From NCBI RefSeq assembly GCF_021347895.1, contig NC_067134.1, forward strand, positions 25,506,347-25,570,346: 64,000 nt of DNA, written 5' to 3'. The stretch is from Acanthochromis polyacanthus. Its lineage: Eukaryota > Chordata > Actinopteri > Pomacentridae. The notes beneath the pieces are model-generated. The model ran no database searches, was not told the DNA's origin, and saw only the letters and a program-made list of their open reading frames with translations. Numbering within the stretch: the first letter of the stretch is position 1; every line of letters starts with the position of its first letter. Made by a program: the position numbers and the translations under genes. This document shows, one piece after another, positions 1 to 18,255 of the stretch.

Positions 1-343
1 ACAAAAACACAAACCAAAAAAAAAAAAATACTACACAAGGCAACGAATAAAGCAAAACAAACGGACAGAAACAAGACAAAAAAGACACAAAGGAAACAGA
101 AAACGACAAAAACATGAGCTATATGACAAAAGACAACAGAAACAAGACAAAATATTACAGAAACAAGATGCAAAAGAACAATGAGCAATCCAGTATTTTA
201 CCTTATGATCAAAACAACTTGCCAGGAAATTATTTAAAATTTATAGTTTTACAGATGTACAGTTTCCAGTTTATGTCTTCTCTGTAATTTTTCCACTTTA
301 CTTTTCGACCGGTTTTGGCCCACGGGCTGCATGTTTGACACAG
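1..343 (+). mobile_element. 3' end of a non-autonomous hAT-like element with A-rich minisatellite
   Basis: The stretch starts inside an array of short A-rich units (gacaaaa-type) and runs into a unique 3' tail ending in gcccacgggctgcatgtttgaca. The same tail occurs near 37.7, 49.07, 50.97, 42.04 and 58.2 kb, where it ends in the terminal repeat gtttgacacccctg. Here the last bases have decayed to gtttgacacag. The 5' end lies outside the window. Confidence 0.65.
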
Positions 344-3336
344 ACTACAAGAGGTCCAAACGTGGACCAACACAGAAGGCATTTCATTGTGTAACTCTGT
401 ATGCGTGTGTTGCTTTACCAATAAACCCCACGGCACCTCGCCAGGCAGTGGGACCTCCATCAGATCTCACTGGCCATCGTGGGAACATTCCTGACACAGC
501 GTTATTCCATAATTCCCACCATGTGTGGTTTTTCCAGAGCTGAGCGCTGACACTGAGGAGAGGTGATCAGCTCCTTGTAATTGCAACCAGACCTTACAGT
601 ATATGAGCGCAAACGGCTAAAGGAGGCTGCGCAAGGTCAGTTCAATAACGTCTTTACCGCGGTTTGAAGCTCATAAAGAGAGCAGGTTGTGTTTCTGGTG
701 TCGCATCAATCGCATCACACGTCTGAAAAGGGCTTTAGTCGGAAGAGCAGCCATGTCAGTATCCTACTTGTGAGATGTAGAATTTCTGATTGACATACAG
801 TACAGGCAGGTGATTTTTAGGTGTGAAACTGGACGACTGTTGAAGGGATTTTTGCATTGACCCAGTGTAGAGGTCAGGCCGTGCACTATGCAGGAATGGA
901 AGCTTCTCAGAGTTGCACTTGACTTGACACAAAAGCAACACACTGATCAATACTAATGCAGTCTCCCAGCGAGGGTCAGCTTTGCAGGGAACCATCAATC
1001 AGCCGCCTGATGCTTCATCCTGGTGCCCTTACAAGAAGTCTTAGGGCCACTGCTAAGGACTCGTCTTGTTCTGGAAGTAGATTAAGGTGCTGTTGGGTGA
1101 TTTCAATCGATGCGTCTCCCACGGTTGAACCATTGATTTACAGATTGTTGGGGAATCTGAGATCTGAGGTCACGTAATGGTTTGTTTTAGCAAACACAAT
1201 GCAGCCATATGTCACATTTCCAGATAATGTCCCGTCACGCCGCGCAAGAATGAGCTGAATGCGTCTTTAATCACTGATCTGTACTCTCTCTGTGGCGTCA
1301 CGGTGACATGCTGTCTGTGCCTTTTTGCGCTGTTGTGATTCATAGCAGGCTTTTCTCTGTGTTTATAGGTTAGCATATGGTTGTATTTTATTGCGATCTG
1401 ACATTACAGAGGAAGAATGGACACATGTATGGTATTTTAAGGCTATTGTTTGTCATGTTGTTGCACTGGATTGTGTGCTACTGTAAGTTCTTCCTGCTAT
1501 TTTGTCAACAGAGCCGATGCACCCAAGTTCAAAATGACGGTTTGTCTGTATACATATACGCACCGAAAGCCCAGATATACAACTTTTTGCTCTTTATATA
1601 TCAAAAAACAAATCAGAATAAATATGTCAACTTAAACCCGCATCATGTCTGAATGCACACCTTGTTCACTTTTCTGTAAAAGTTGCGTTGTGAATCTTTT
1701 TGGATCGAACCTGAAGACATTTTGGAATCGCACTCAAGTCTGAAATGCACCCTGTCATGTTGACAAAAAGACACACAAAAGCAACAAGCTGTGGGAAGGG
1801 ATTTGAGCAAGATTCCTTCCACAATTCAGACACATTTGTCATCTATTTTGCTGTACTTTTTCAAATGAAATGTCCATAAAAATATAATTTTAGCTCCATA
1901 AAAACAGACGCTAACAGCTTAGGTTAATGATATTAATAATATTAAAACTTATTGTAATTTTTTTTCCTTCGTGCCTCCCGTTGCTTGTAGGAGTCTTTCC
2001 TCTGAGTTAAATGTTGCATCAAACAGCAGCAGGATGCATATGAGTAGCTGGATGGTTGCGTGCATTTACACACAGTAGCTTCATTAAATAGATTTTTATT
2101 ATAAATGATTCCAGACATGGAGATAGCAATGATCTGGTGATGAGCCACACTGTTTACTTTTTATCTGTCGCATACAAATTTGCAGTTTATCATTTGTTAG
2201 ATCATTTGGTTGCATCTAGAGCTCCATTACAGCCCTCAGGATAGTTTTATTTTACTGTTATTAAGGCAGTTAGAGTATAGTCACATATTGTAAGAATTTT
2301 CATAGTTTAGGAAGTTATAAATAAATAAACAAGGCTGTTCTTCTACTCATGTTTCCTGTCTCTCTCTCACTGTCCTATCTTAAAAAAAAAAGGAAAAAAT
2401 GCCCAAAAAATAATACTAAACAAACAAAAGAATTAGTCTTTTGTTTATTAGTGTGTTATAATTATGTGTTGTACGTCACTTTTGCCTTTTACTCTTGCAT
2501 GAATGACAAATATGACATAACTTTCTCCATTACTGTGCCATGTCTGAATGAAGCACATTAACAGGAAGGAAACTACGCCTGAATGACAGAATGCCGTCAC
2601 TTTAACGACCCGATGAAGCAGCAGCGTTACACATCACATGTCTGAAAAGGGATAATTACTCAGCGTTCATAATTACAACTGTTCGGTGTGTGTGTCACGC
2701 TGAAGTCACAGATTGTGGACTTGCAGCACCTCCTGCACTGTACACATGTATTTAGCTCTGTCTGCTCGCTCGTTCGCCGTGCTTTCCCCCTCCAACAATC
2801 CTGCCTTTATTTCCTGCTCTGACATCATCATCGCTCTGCCCTGCCCTCCTTCCCACTTCCTGCCCTGACAGGAAATGAGCCGCCCCAAAGGATTGCTGTT
2901 AATGGAGGAAGCGTGGGAGGACAAGGACACACCTGTGTCCACCACACTGGACCCTGTGTTTCCCCTCGGTCTGTTGTTGAAGTGGGGCGCTGATGTAGGC
3001 CACAAAAAAAAAAAGGTCTGGTGAAGCTCAGTGTTGACAGTAATACACACAGGACACCTTTTGGGGCAGTTGTGTGTTTTTGTAGTGCCCTCAGCTTAAA
3101 TTCAAGGGAAGTTTTGTTTCCAGAGCGTGTTGGCCTGCTTATTTTAATGCACAAAGCTGCTGTTAATGTACCTGAGCGTTTGTACCTCTTATATCTGTTG
3201 TCCAGTCCTGTAATGATGCTATGGGACATGATGCTGTGTTTCCACTGAGTGTTTTTATGAACATTTTGAAGTAAGATGTAGGAAAACCACAGCTGAACAC
3301 AGGAATGCTGATGATTATCTGGTAGTTGATTATTTA
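344..3336. other. non-coding DNA, nothing recognised
   Basis: Only short open frames without family resemblance or splice-supported continuation are present. I saw no RNA gene. Parts may belong to a distal upstream region of raph1. Confidence 0.5.
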
Positions 3337-3660
3337 CGCTACAGTTTGAAAGTTTGGGGTCTCTTAGAAATGTCCTTATTTTTAAACGAAAAGCATTTTT
3401 ATTCAATAAAGATAACATTAAATGAATGATAAATCCAGTTTAGACATTGTTAATGTGGTAAATGACTGTTCTAGCTGGACAAGTTTAATGGAATATCTCC
3501 ATAGGGGTACAGAGGAACATTTCCAGCAACCATCACTGCTGTGTTCTAATGCTACATTATGTTAGCTAATTGGCTAATTGATGATTAGAAAACCCTTGTG
3601 CAGTTATGTTAGATAAAAGAGTGAGTTTTCATGGAGACGCCAAACTTTTGAACGATAGTG
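3337..3660. mobile_element. Tc1/mariner-type MITE, about 324 bp
   Basis: The element is bounded by TA dinucleotides (3335-3336 and 3661-3662). Its ends are inverted relatives of each other: it begins cgctacagtttgaaagtttgg and ends ccaaacttttgaacgatagtg. A second copy in opposite orientation lies at 51462-51764 and shares the internal stretch around the words cataggggtacagaggaac. There is no coding capacity. TA duplication plus inverted ends is the Tc1/mariner signature. Confidence 0.75.
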
Positions 3661-5011
3661 TATCTGTTAACCACTAAGGCAGGAGATGAAGGACATGCAC
3701 GTCAGAAAATCAATTTTACATTAGATTTCACGTTGCTGCTTTTAATACTACATTTCACTACAACTACAGCCAATGCTTTTGTTGACAAGCAGAGAACATT
3801 GTGAGCGTTTAGCTAGCAGTGGGCCACCATGACAAAGACCGTGGCAGTTAATAGCTTCTGGCCAGAGCATGTGTACTAAATGTGAACTGAATCTACCAGG
3901 ATGGTGTTTCTATCCTCAGATGGTTGATGAAATCAGGCCGCCAGAATAGCAGAAATGGCTTAACAGCATATGGCAGTATGTCTACTGTACTTCATTTGCT
4001 TTATAATGGTTATTTGATTATTGTTTGTCACAGCTGAATGTCAGTTTAAAATGGCAAAAGTTTCCTTGATGTGGTTTTTGGGTGGTGGAAACATCTTTTT
4101 TAAATTAGTTCTGACACGGCGAACATCTAACTCGTGTAACTGATCAGCTAATTCTGCTCTTTTCTTTGTCTCCAGACAGCATGAAACATGGCTAATACCA
4201 GCTGTTAATAAAGAACAAATGCAACTTGCTCTATTGAAAATTTCTAAAGATTTTTTTTTTGCAGTTGCCGAACAAACATGAAGTTTTTTCTGCCTGAAAC
4301 GCAACCTTCTGATGACACTACGTGGCCTAGTTAATGGAAACAAACCTATTTTTCTTTCTTTTCTTTTTTTTTTTTAGCAACATTTCAAAACTTTGACCAT
4401 TATATGAAAACAAGGCTGCTGAAACAGAAATGTGTGGACTTGTTGCCTCCTTCTTCTTGCCTCTTGATCATAGCTTGGTCATGTTTCTCTGTGCATGTGT
4501 TGTTTTCAGCAGTGGAGCAGCTGCCTGCAGGCCTCTGCGCTGTTGTGACTGAAGCAACTGTGTTGGCTGCAGCTGCACAGACCCATGTGCTGCTGCCACA
4601 CCTGCTCAATGGCCTTGTGTTGACTGAGTGATATCACACGTTAGCTGTGTGCAAATTACAACACAGAGATGGCGGGCTGTTGGGGAAAGGGTGGAGTGAA
4701 CTGGAACTGGAGCAGGCGATTTAAAAAAAAATAAATAAATCAAGTCACACATGTAAAGATGACGTGCAAACACACACAAGCTTTCTCCTTGTTACGACAG
4801 ATCCGTTTGCTGTGAAAACACACCCTCACACGGACACGCTGCTGCTTTTTTTTTTTGCCAGGAGAAGCGCCACATGCTGTGACTGAACAACAGTTGGCGT
4901 GTAGAAAAAAACTGAGGAACAGCTGAGACCAGCAGGAGTAGCTTCCTCATAGTTAGCCACAACATCAGCTGCCCACCGCTCACACAAGGAGTAAATACAC
5001 ACCATGACCAA
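3661..5011. other. non-coding DNA, nothing recognised
   Basis: Short frames only, with several T-runs. No exon-like structure with protein resemblance was found. Confidence 0.45.
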
Positions 5012-6062
5012 CACTGGAAAAATGCCCCTCTCAAAACAAGAAAAAAACTTATTTCAAGGAGCTTTTACTTTGAAATAAGTGAAAAATCTGTCAATAGAAC
5101 AAGTGAAAAATGGCTTGGTGAGATTTCTTGAAATAAGATATGATGTTTAGAATATTGAGATCTTAAAATTAGCTGGAAAACTTGTTTTAAGTTATATTTT
5201 ACCAGGACTGTCAAGCTTAGGTGTCTTAAAATAAGCCAGATATGCTAAAAAAAAAGCAGTTTTTCACTCAAACATAGATTGTTGCTTTCATGTAACCTCT
5301 TAATTTGAAATGTGTTAACCCTCCTGTTGTCCTCATTTACAGACACCAAACAATATTGTTTCCTTGTCTGAAAAAAATCAGTAAAAAAATTTGCCAAATT
5401 TCTGAAAATTTGCAAAACCTTCAGAAAGAAAATTCCAATAATTCCTTAAAAGTTTCCCTTGAAAGTTTTATTTAAAAAAAACAAATTCCCAAATTTGGCA
5501 AGAAAATTCTAGTAAATATTTACAAAAAATGAGCAAAAATCTTTCAAAAAAAGTCCTAAAAATACCTAAAATGATTACATATATATCAGTAAAACTTCTA
5601 CTTTTTTCTTTAAGAACATTCACAAAAAATCTACCAAAATCCAGTGAATTTTGATTTTTTTTTGTGAATGGTCTGAAGAAACATTTTTAACTTTTTTTTT
5701 CCACCAAAAAATGCTCAAAGATTTCCCAAAAAATGTTGAAAATGTGGACATCAGAAGTTTCACTGTGAAAATATTTTATTTTTCCACATTTTCAAACTTT
5801 AAAACGGGTCAATTTTGACCTGCAGGACGACACGAGGGTTCAACTTATTTTAAGTTTTCTTGTAAAATTCAACTCGCAACAAGATAATTTCTAGATTTTT
5901 TTTGACTTAACAAGATATTTAAGATGCGTTGTCTTAAAATAAGCGCTACCATCTTGCTGAAATGTCACCTGTTAAGTGAATTTATCTTAAATCGAGTGGG
6001 ATGAGACATTTTGGCTAAAAATAAGACAAACAGACTTGGTAAGATGCTGAGTTTTTCCAGTG
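5012..6062 (-). mobile_element. composite CACTG-ended repeat with inner TTAA element (copy A)
   Basis: The outer repeat begins cactggaaaaa and ends tttttccagtg, so the termini are inverted. At 5315-5318 a TTAA precedes an inner element (5319-5838) that begins ccctcctgttgtcctc and ends ggacgacacgaggg. Copies B (31823-32863) and C (about 45743-46734) show the same inner element at the same two junctions in the other orientation. A TTAA target with CCCT ends suggests a piggyBac-type origin of the inner part. No transposase is encoded. Confidence 0.7.
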
Positions 6063-12872
<6,810 letters not shown>

Positions 12873-13055
12873 TGACAAAACGAGACACAAAACGACAAAA
12901 ACTAGACACAAAATGGCAAAAACAAGTCACAAAATGACAAAAGCGGGTCCTGAAATGACAAAAATGAGACGCAAAATGACAAAAAACAAGACGCAAAATG
13001 ACAGAAACAAGACAGAAAATGACAAAAACAAGACATAGAACGACAAATATGTCAT
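12873..13055. repeat. A-rich minisatellite of hAT-family type
   Basis: Degenerate tandem units of the type aaaatgacaaaaacgagacac. The same unit fills the middle of the hAT-like elements near 36.9, 48.3 and 57.4 kb. The terminal repeats of that family are not recognisable here, so this is probably an internal remnant. Confidence 0.7.
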
Positions 13056-15200
13056 CAACAGTGTTATGCTAACAAGTTGTGGGACGCACGTTCCATGTTT
13101 AATAATAATTATTTAACATATGTTGATTAAAAATGTTCCCACAATTACAAGAGACATCAATGTAAAAAAATAACACCAAAAAAATGAGTAATAAATTTAA
13201 TTTTAAGTGTTTCACTTTGGTCATCAGGGGGTGAATAAGACAAAAATGGCATTTTAGAGGGAACTCCAGACTAATTTGGTATTTTAAACAATATTTTCAA
13301 GCATTGTTTTTCTTCTATTTTTTTTCAGATTTGGTTTCAGGATGAGCAAATTTACACAACAGCTGCATGTTTTAGTATTTTGTACATGGATTATGTGAAA
13401 TTTGCTGAATGGGACATAAAAAGTCCTAATTTTGGAATGACACACAAACCTCTATGTACTATTTTGAAACAAAGTGCACTGGCAAAAAGCACATAAACAT
13501 TTCTTGTCAACATTTCCATCCATACTCTTTGTTCCTCATTTAAACCTGTGATCATTCTGTCACAGACTTTTTCCTTCAACCTTTAAAGCTGCATCCACCC
13601 TACTTTCCTCATTCATCGAACACACACAGAGAGTTGTGTCACTTTGTTGAGTCAGACATCAGTGGCTACTACAGGTCAGCCGAGGTTGACAAACCAACCG
13701 CACCTAGTTGGGTTTTGGACGGTCGCCCAACCAGCCGCTCCCTTGTTCAAAGAGTTCTTTTACTGGCTCCGCTAGCTCTTGGCCGGTTTCCTCGTCCTAC
13801 TTTTGGCTTGCATAATATCCGTTTGACGCAGTGATGTTGGTTTTCTTTTCCTGGTGTAACATCTGCGTATGAAGGGAGTTGACCAGGGAAAAAACGGCAA
13901 CGCAAGGGAAGAAAAGAGGAGCGGAAATGAGCGAATAACCGCCGTCTGTGCTGCAGACATGAGTGAAGAAATTATTACATGCTCGCACGTTTACAATGAG
14001 ATCGTATCCGTTTTATATCTCAAAGGCGGTGAAACAGAGCGTTTGAGAACGGCACGCTTTTGTTGTGGGACAAAAGCCGTCTTTTTACTGTCTCGCCACA
14101 TCAAGATTAAAAGAAATGCATATTGGCTTGAAGCAGCCACAGGATGTCATTGGGATATCTTGGCACTTGCCATTTCAGTGTGTGTTTTACGGCTTCAGTA
14201 TACGGGCCATGCAGGCTGTGAAGGCTGTCAGACACTTGTATGTGTCAGAGGTGAGTCACAGTTTGTCAGGCTGGAAGCACAGTTCACAGCAGATGATGGA
14301 CACACAGGAGAAAACGTGAATTAGAATGGAATAGATATGCTTTGTTAATTTCAAAGGGGAAATTTGTTTCCTATAGAAGAAAGACTGCAGTTCCCACCAC
14401 CATAAATACAGATAAATAAGTAAAAATGTGCAGGAAAAAAAACAATCAGAATAATATAAAAAGCAAAATGTCTAATGTACAAATGTTAAAGTGTTTTGTA
14501 GTGCAAATAATGTCCAAGTGTGCAAGAGTATACAAAAATGTATGTATGCTGCATGTCTTCCCTCAACTCTTCTCCCCATTTGCTATCTCTCCTATCCAAT
14601 AAAGCCTAGAAAAGGCCAAAAAAAAAGAAAGTGAAAAAATATTTGCAAGTCCTACTCTGATTAGCCTGAGAAAGATATTTCACCATCGTCAATGTATCTA
14701 CAACAATATGGAGACGACTTGCTCCTGTGTATACCGTGTTTTATCTTCCTTTCAGTCTCTTATTTGTTTCCTTAATTGTCTCCTCTCTGTTCCGCACAGC
14801 CTGCAGTTCAGCCAAATAATGCCTAAACTATCATCACATGACTTTTTGAGTCACTCATGGCTAAATTAGACATTTAGTATTAAGGAATTTTGATGAAATA
14901 CCGCAATTTTAAGCTTTGATTTGGTTCATTTTCGTGATGCAACTGCTTGTCACGCATCATTAGCATGTCAAGGACTGTAAGAAAGTTGAAGATTCTTTCT
15001 GTTTTTAGATAAAATGTGTAATTTTGGCGATCTTTCTGTGTAAAGATGGCATGCCTGCCTACTTCCTGCTGTTTGCTTTTATTTTTTCTTCTTCGGCCAC
15101 ACAGGTCTCATGATGTATTGTTGATAATTGTCTTGTAAGTCATAGAATATTGCAGAATCGTGACACTTATTGTGAGTTACTCTCACCCATAGTCTTTCTA
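13056..15200. other. non-coding DNA, nothing recognised
   Basis: Short frames only, including a 151-codon frame starting at 13869 that shows no recognisable domain or splice context. Treated as non-coding. Confidence 0.35.
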
Positions 15201-15983
15201 CACACGTGGACAAAATTGTTGGTACCCCTCAGTTAAAGAAGGAAAAACCCACAATTCTCACTGAAATCACTTGAAACTCACAAAAGTAACAATAAATAAA
15301 AATTTATTGAAAATTCAATAATCAAAATCAGCCATCACTTTTGAATTGTTGATTAACATAATTATTTAAAAAAACAAACTAATGAAATAGGGCTGGACAA
15401 AAATGATGGTACCCATAACTTAATATTTTGTTGCACAACCTTTTGAGGCAATCACTGCAATTAAACGATTTCTGTATTTGTCAATGAGCGTTCTGCAGCT
15501 GTCAACAGGTATTTTGGCCCACTCCTCATGAGCAAACAGCTCCAGTTGTCTCAGGTTTGATGGGTGTCTTCTCCAAATGGCATGTTTCAGCTCCTTCCAC
15601 ATATGTTCAATGGGATTCAGATCTGGGCTCATAGAAGGCCACTTTAGAATAGTCCAACGCTTTTCTCTCAGCCATTCTTGGGTGTTTTTGGCTGTGTGTT
15701 TTGGATCGTTGTCCTGTTGGAAGACCCATGACCTGCGACTAGGGCTGAGTACCGAACTTCGGTTCTTTAATGGCACCGACCGAAATGTTTCGGTACTAAT
15801 GAGTATCGAAATAAGCCTCGTCTTTCGGTTCCATGTTCCGGTACTTATCACGTGATTATGATAAAGCAAACCTGTGATTGGCTGTAACATTACACGTGAT
15901 TGCGGCAAGCCGGAAAAAAGCATGCTGCCCGTTCACAGACAGGTTTCACGTAAAGTACATTGAATTTACTGCAGTTGTTTAGC

Positions 15984-16060
15984 ATGTCGTCGAAGTGGGA
16001 AAAGATGCCTCTGAGGTCTAAAACGTGGCTCTACTTTTGTAAAATGGACGCTGTAACAGG
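15984..16060 (+). pseudogene. N-terminal remnant of a hAT transposase (BED finger)
   Basis: The start codon at 15984 opens a frame with SKTWLYFC followed by KMDA, a pattern seen at the start of BED-finger hAT transposases (an aromatic-rich W-x-Y/F segment before the zinc cysteines). After about 25 codons the similarity stops and captured sequence begins. It cannot encode a working transposase. Confidence 0.55.
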
Positions 16061-16179
16061 AGAACCTGTCTGCGGCTCTGCTCAGCACAATAACCACGGC
16101 AGTTCGGCCAATGCAGACAAAGTCTTTTATTCACCACACCGTCTCAATGTAAATAAAACAGTCTCTCTTCCTTGCCCGG

Positions 16180-16538
16180 CGCTACACCGGACCTCGTCCG
16201 GTAAACAGTCTCAACGTCCGCCGGTTCTCCTCCGGTAAACCGTCTCAGCGTCAGCCGGATCTCCACAGGATCTCGTTCGATAAGCTGCCCGCTCCACCGG
16301 ACCTCGTCCTGTCCGCTGTCCTCCGCTCGTCCGTTCCCCCGTCCTCTCTGTCCGTCTGTCTTTTGTCCTCTGCTTCAGTCTGTCACTGCCGAGAGAATCA
16401 GGTGAGTCTAATTGGTGCCAGCTGCGCTAATTAACCTGACGCTGGTTCCACACACTCTCCTCCACACCTCTCCCCTCTGCAGCTGAGCTCTCCCACGCCC
16501 ATCGCCACAGACGCCAATAGTGCGCGGTGCAGTATATG
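16180..16538. other. GC-rich captured segment of unknown origin inside the hAT element
   Basis: This part contains short internal near-repeats built on ccggacctcgtccggtaaac and cagtctcaacgtccgccgg, followed by a pyrimidine-rich stretch. It differs from both the hAT ends and the AT-rich surroundings. It directly precedes the 28S rDNA fragment. I do not recognise it. It may be further captured host DNA, possibly from the same locus as the rDNA or from another gene. Confidence 0.45.
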
Positions 16539-16866
16539 CCAAAGCGGGCGGTAAACTCCATCTAAGGCTAAATACCGGCACGAGACCGATAGTCGACAAG
16601 TACCTTAAGGGAAAGTTGACAAGAACTTTGAAGAGAGAGTTCAAGAGGGTGTGAAACCGTTAAGAGGTAAACGGGTGGGGTCCGCGCAGTCCGCCCGGGA
16701 GATTCAACTCGGCGGGCCAGGGGCGGCCGCTCGGTGCGGGAGGATCCCCTCGCGGGACCTCTCACCGGGTGCGGGCCGTCCCCCGCCTGGCGCATTTCCT
16801 CCGCGGCGGTGCGCCGCGACCGGCTCCGGGTCGGCCAGGAAGGGTCCGGGGCCGAAGGTGGCTCAG
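16539..16866 (+). rRNA. 28S rRNA gene fragment (D1/D2 region), transposon-captured, non-functional
   Basis: The run starting ccaaagcgggcggtaaactc matches the conserved large-subunit rRNA segment upstream of D2. It continues with aataccggcacgagaccgat, gaagagagagttcaagaggg and gtgaaaccgttaagaggtaa. A GC-rich D2 arm follows, with the conserved ggtgcgccgcgaccggctcc, and the match stops at gaaggtggct. Only about 330 bp of a molecule of roughly 4 kb is present, on the plus strand. A few substitutions relative to the conserved core are visible (for example taccttaaggg where taccgtaaggg is expected). It is a dispersed rDNA fossil, not a working rRNA gene. Confidence 0.92.
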
Positions 16867-17089
16867 AATGTACTGAACTGTACATTGCTTGCAAATGTTC
16901 TTTTGCACTGGAAATCACTGGAAAATTAAACTCAAGATGTGAAAAGTAATGTGTAATGCAATTTTCATTCTGTTAGAGTATATATTGTAAAACTGGTATC
17001 GAAAAAAGTATCGTTTAGGAACCGGTATCGAAGTGAAGGTATCGGAATTGGTACCGGTATCGAAACTTTTAGATTGATACCCAGCCCTA

Positions 17090-17815
<726 letters not shown>

Positions 17816-18255
17816 TCAGTGTGGTACACACCTTTTCACCAAACAGCAGGGTGACTACTTGTCTCCCTTTAAATAGGCAGACTGACTGATTATGAGTTTG
17901 GAAACACCTGTGATGTCAATTAAATGACACACCTGAGTTAATCATGTCACTCTGGTCAAATAGTTTTCAATCTTTTTTACAGAAGTCGTTTAATTGCAGT
18001 GATTGCCTCAAAAGGTTGTGCAACAAAATATTAAGTTATGGGTACCATCATTTTTGTCCAGGCCTGTTTCATTAGTTTGTTTTTTTAAATAATTATGTTA
18101 ATCAACAATTCAAAAGTAATGGCTGTTTTTGATTATTGAATTTTCAATAAATTTTTATTTATTGTTACTTTTGTGAGTTTCAAGTGATTTCAGTGAGAAT
18201 TGTGGGTTTTTCCTTCTTTAACTGAGGGGTACCAACAATTTTGTCCACGTGTGTA

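Larger units (their letters stand above)
15740..17089 (+). mobile_element. non-autonomous hAT element carrying a BED-finger remnant and 28S rDNA
   Basis: The element begins tagggctgagtacc and ends in the inverse, gatacccagcccta. It is flanked by a perfect 8-bp duplication, cctgcgac, at 15732-15739 and 17090-17097, the target size of hAT transposons. Removing the element and one duplicate restores the sequence of the intact Tc1 copy. Near the left end, from 15984, a frame reads MSSKWEKMPLRSKTWLYFC, which resembles the BED-type zinc-finger start of hAT transposases and then diverges. The interior contains a GC-rich tract and a 28S rRNA gene fragment, so the original transposase body has been replaced by captured DNA. 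Confidence 0.92.

Noticed and set aside
16651..16929. 92-codon Arg/Gly/Pro-rich frame
   Set aside because: It is translation of the 28S rDNA fragment.
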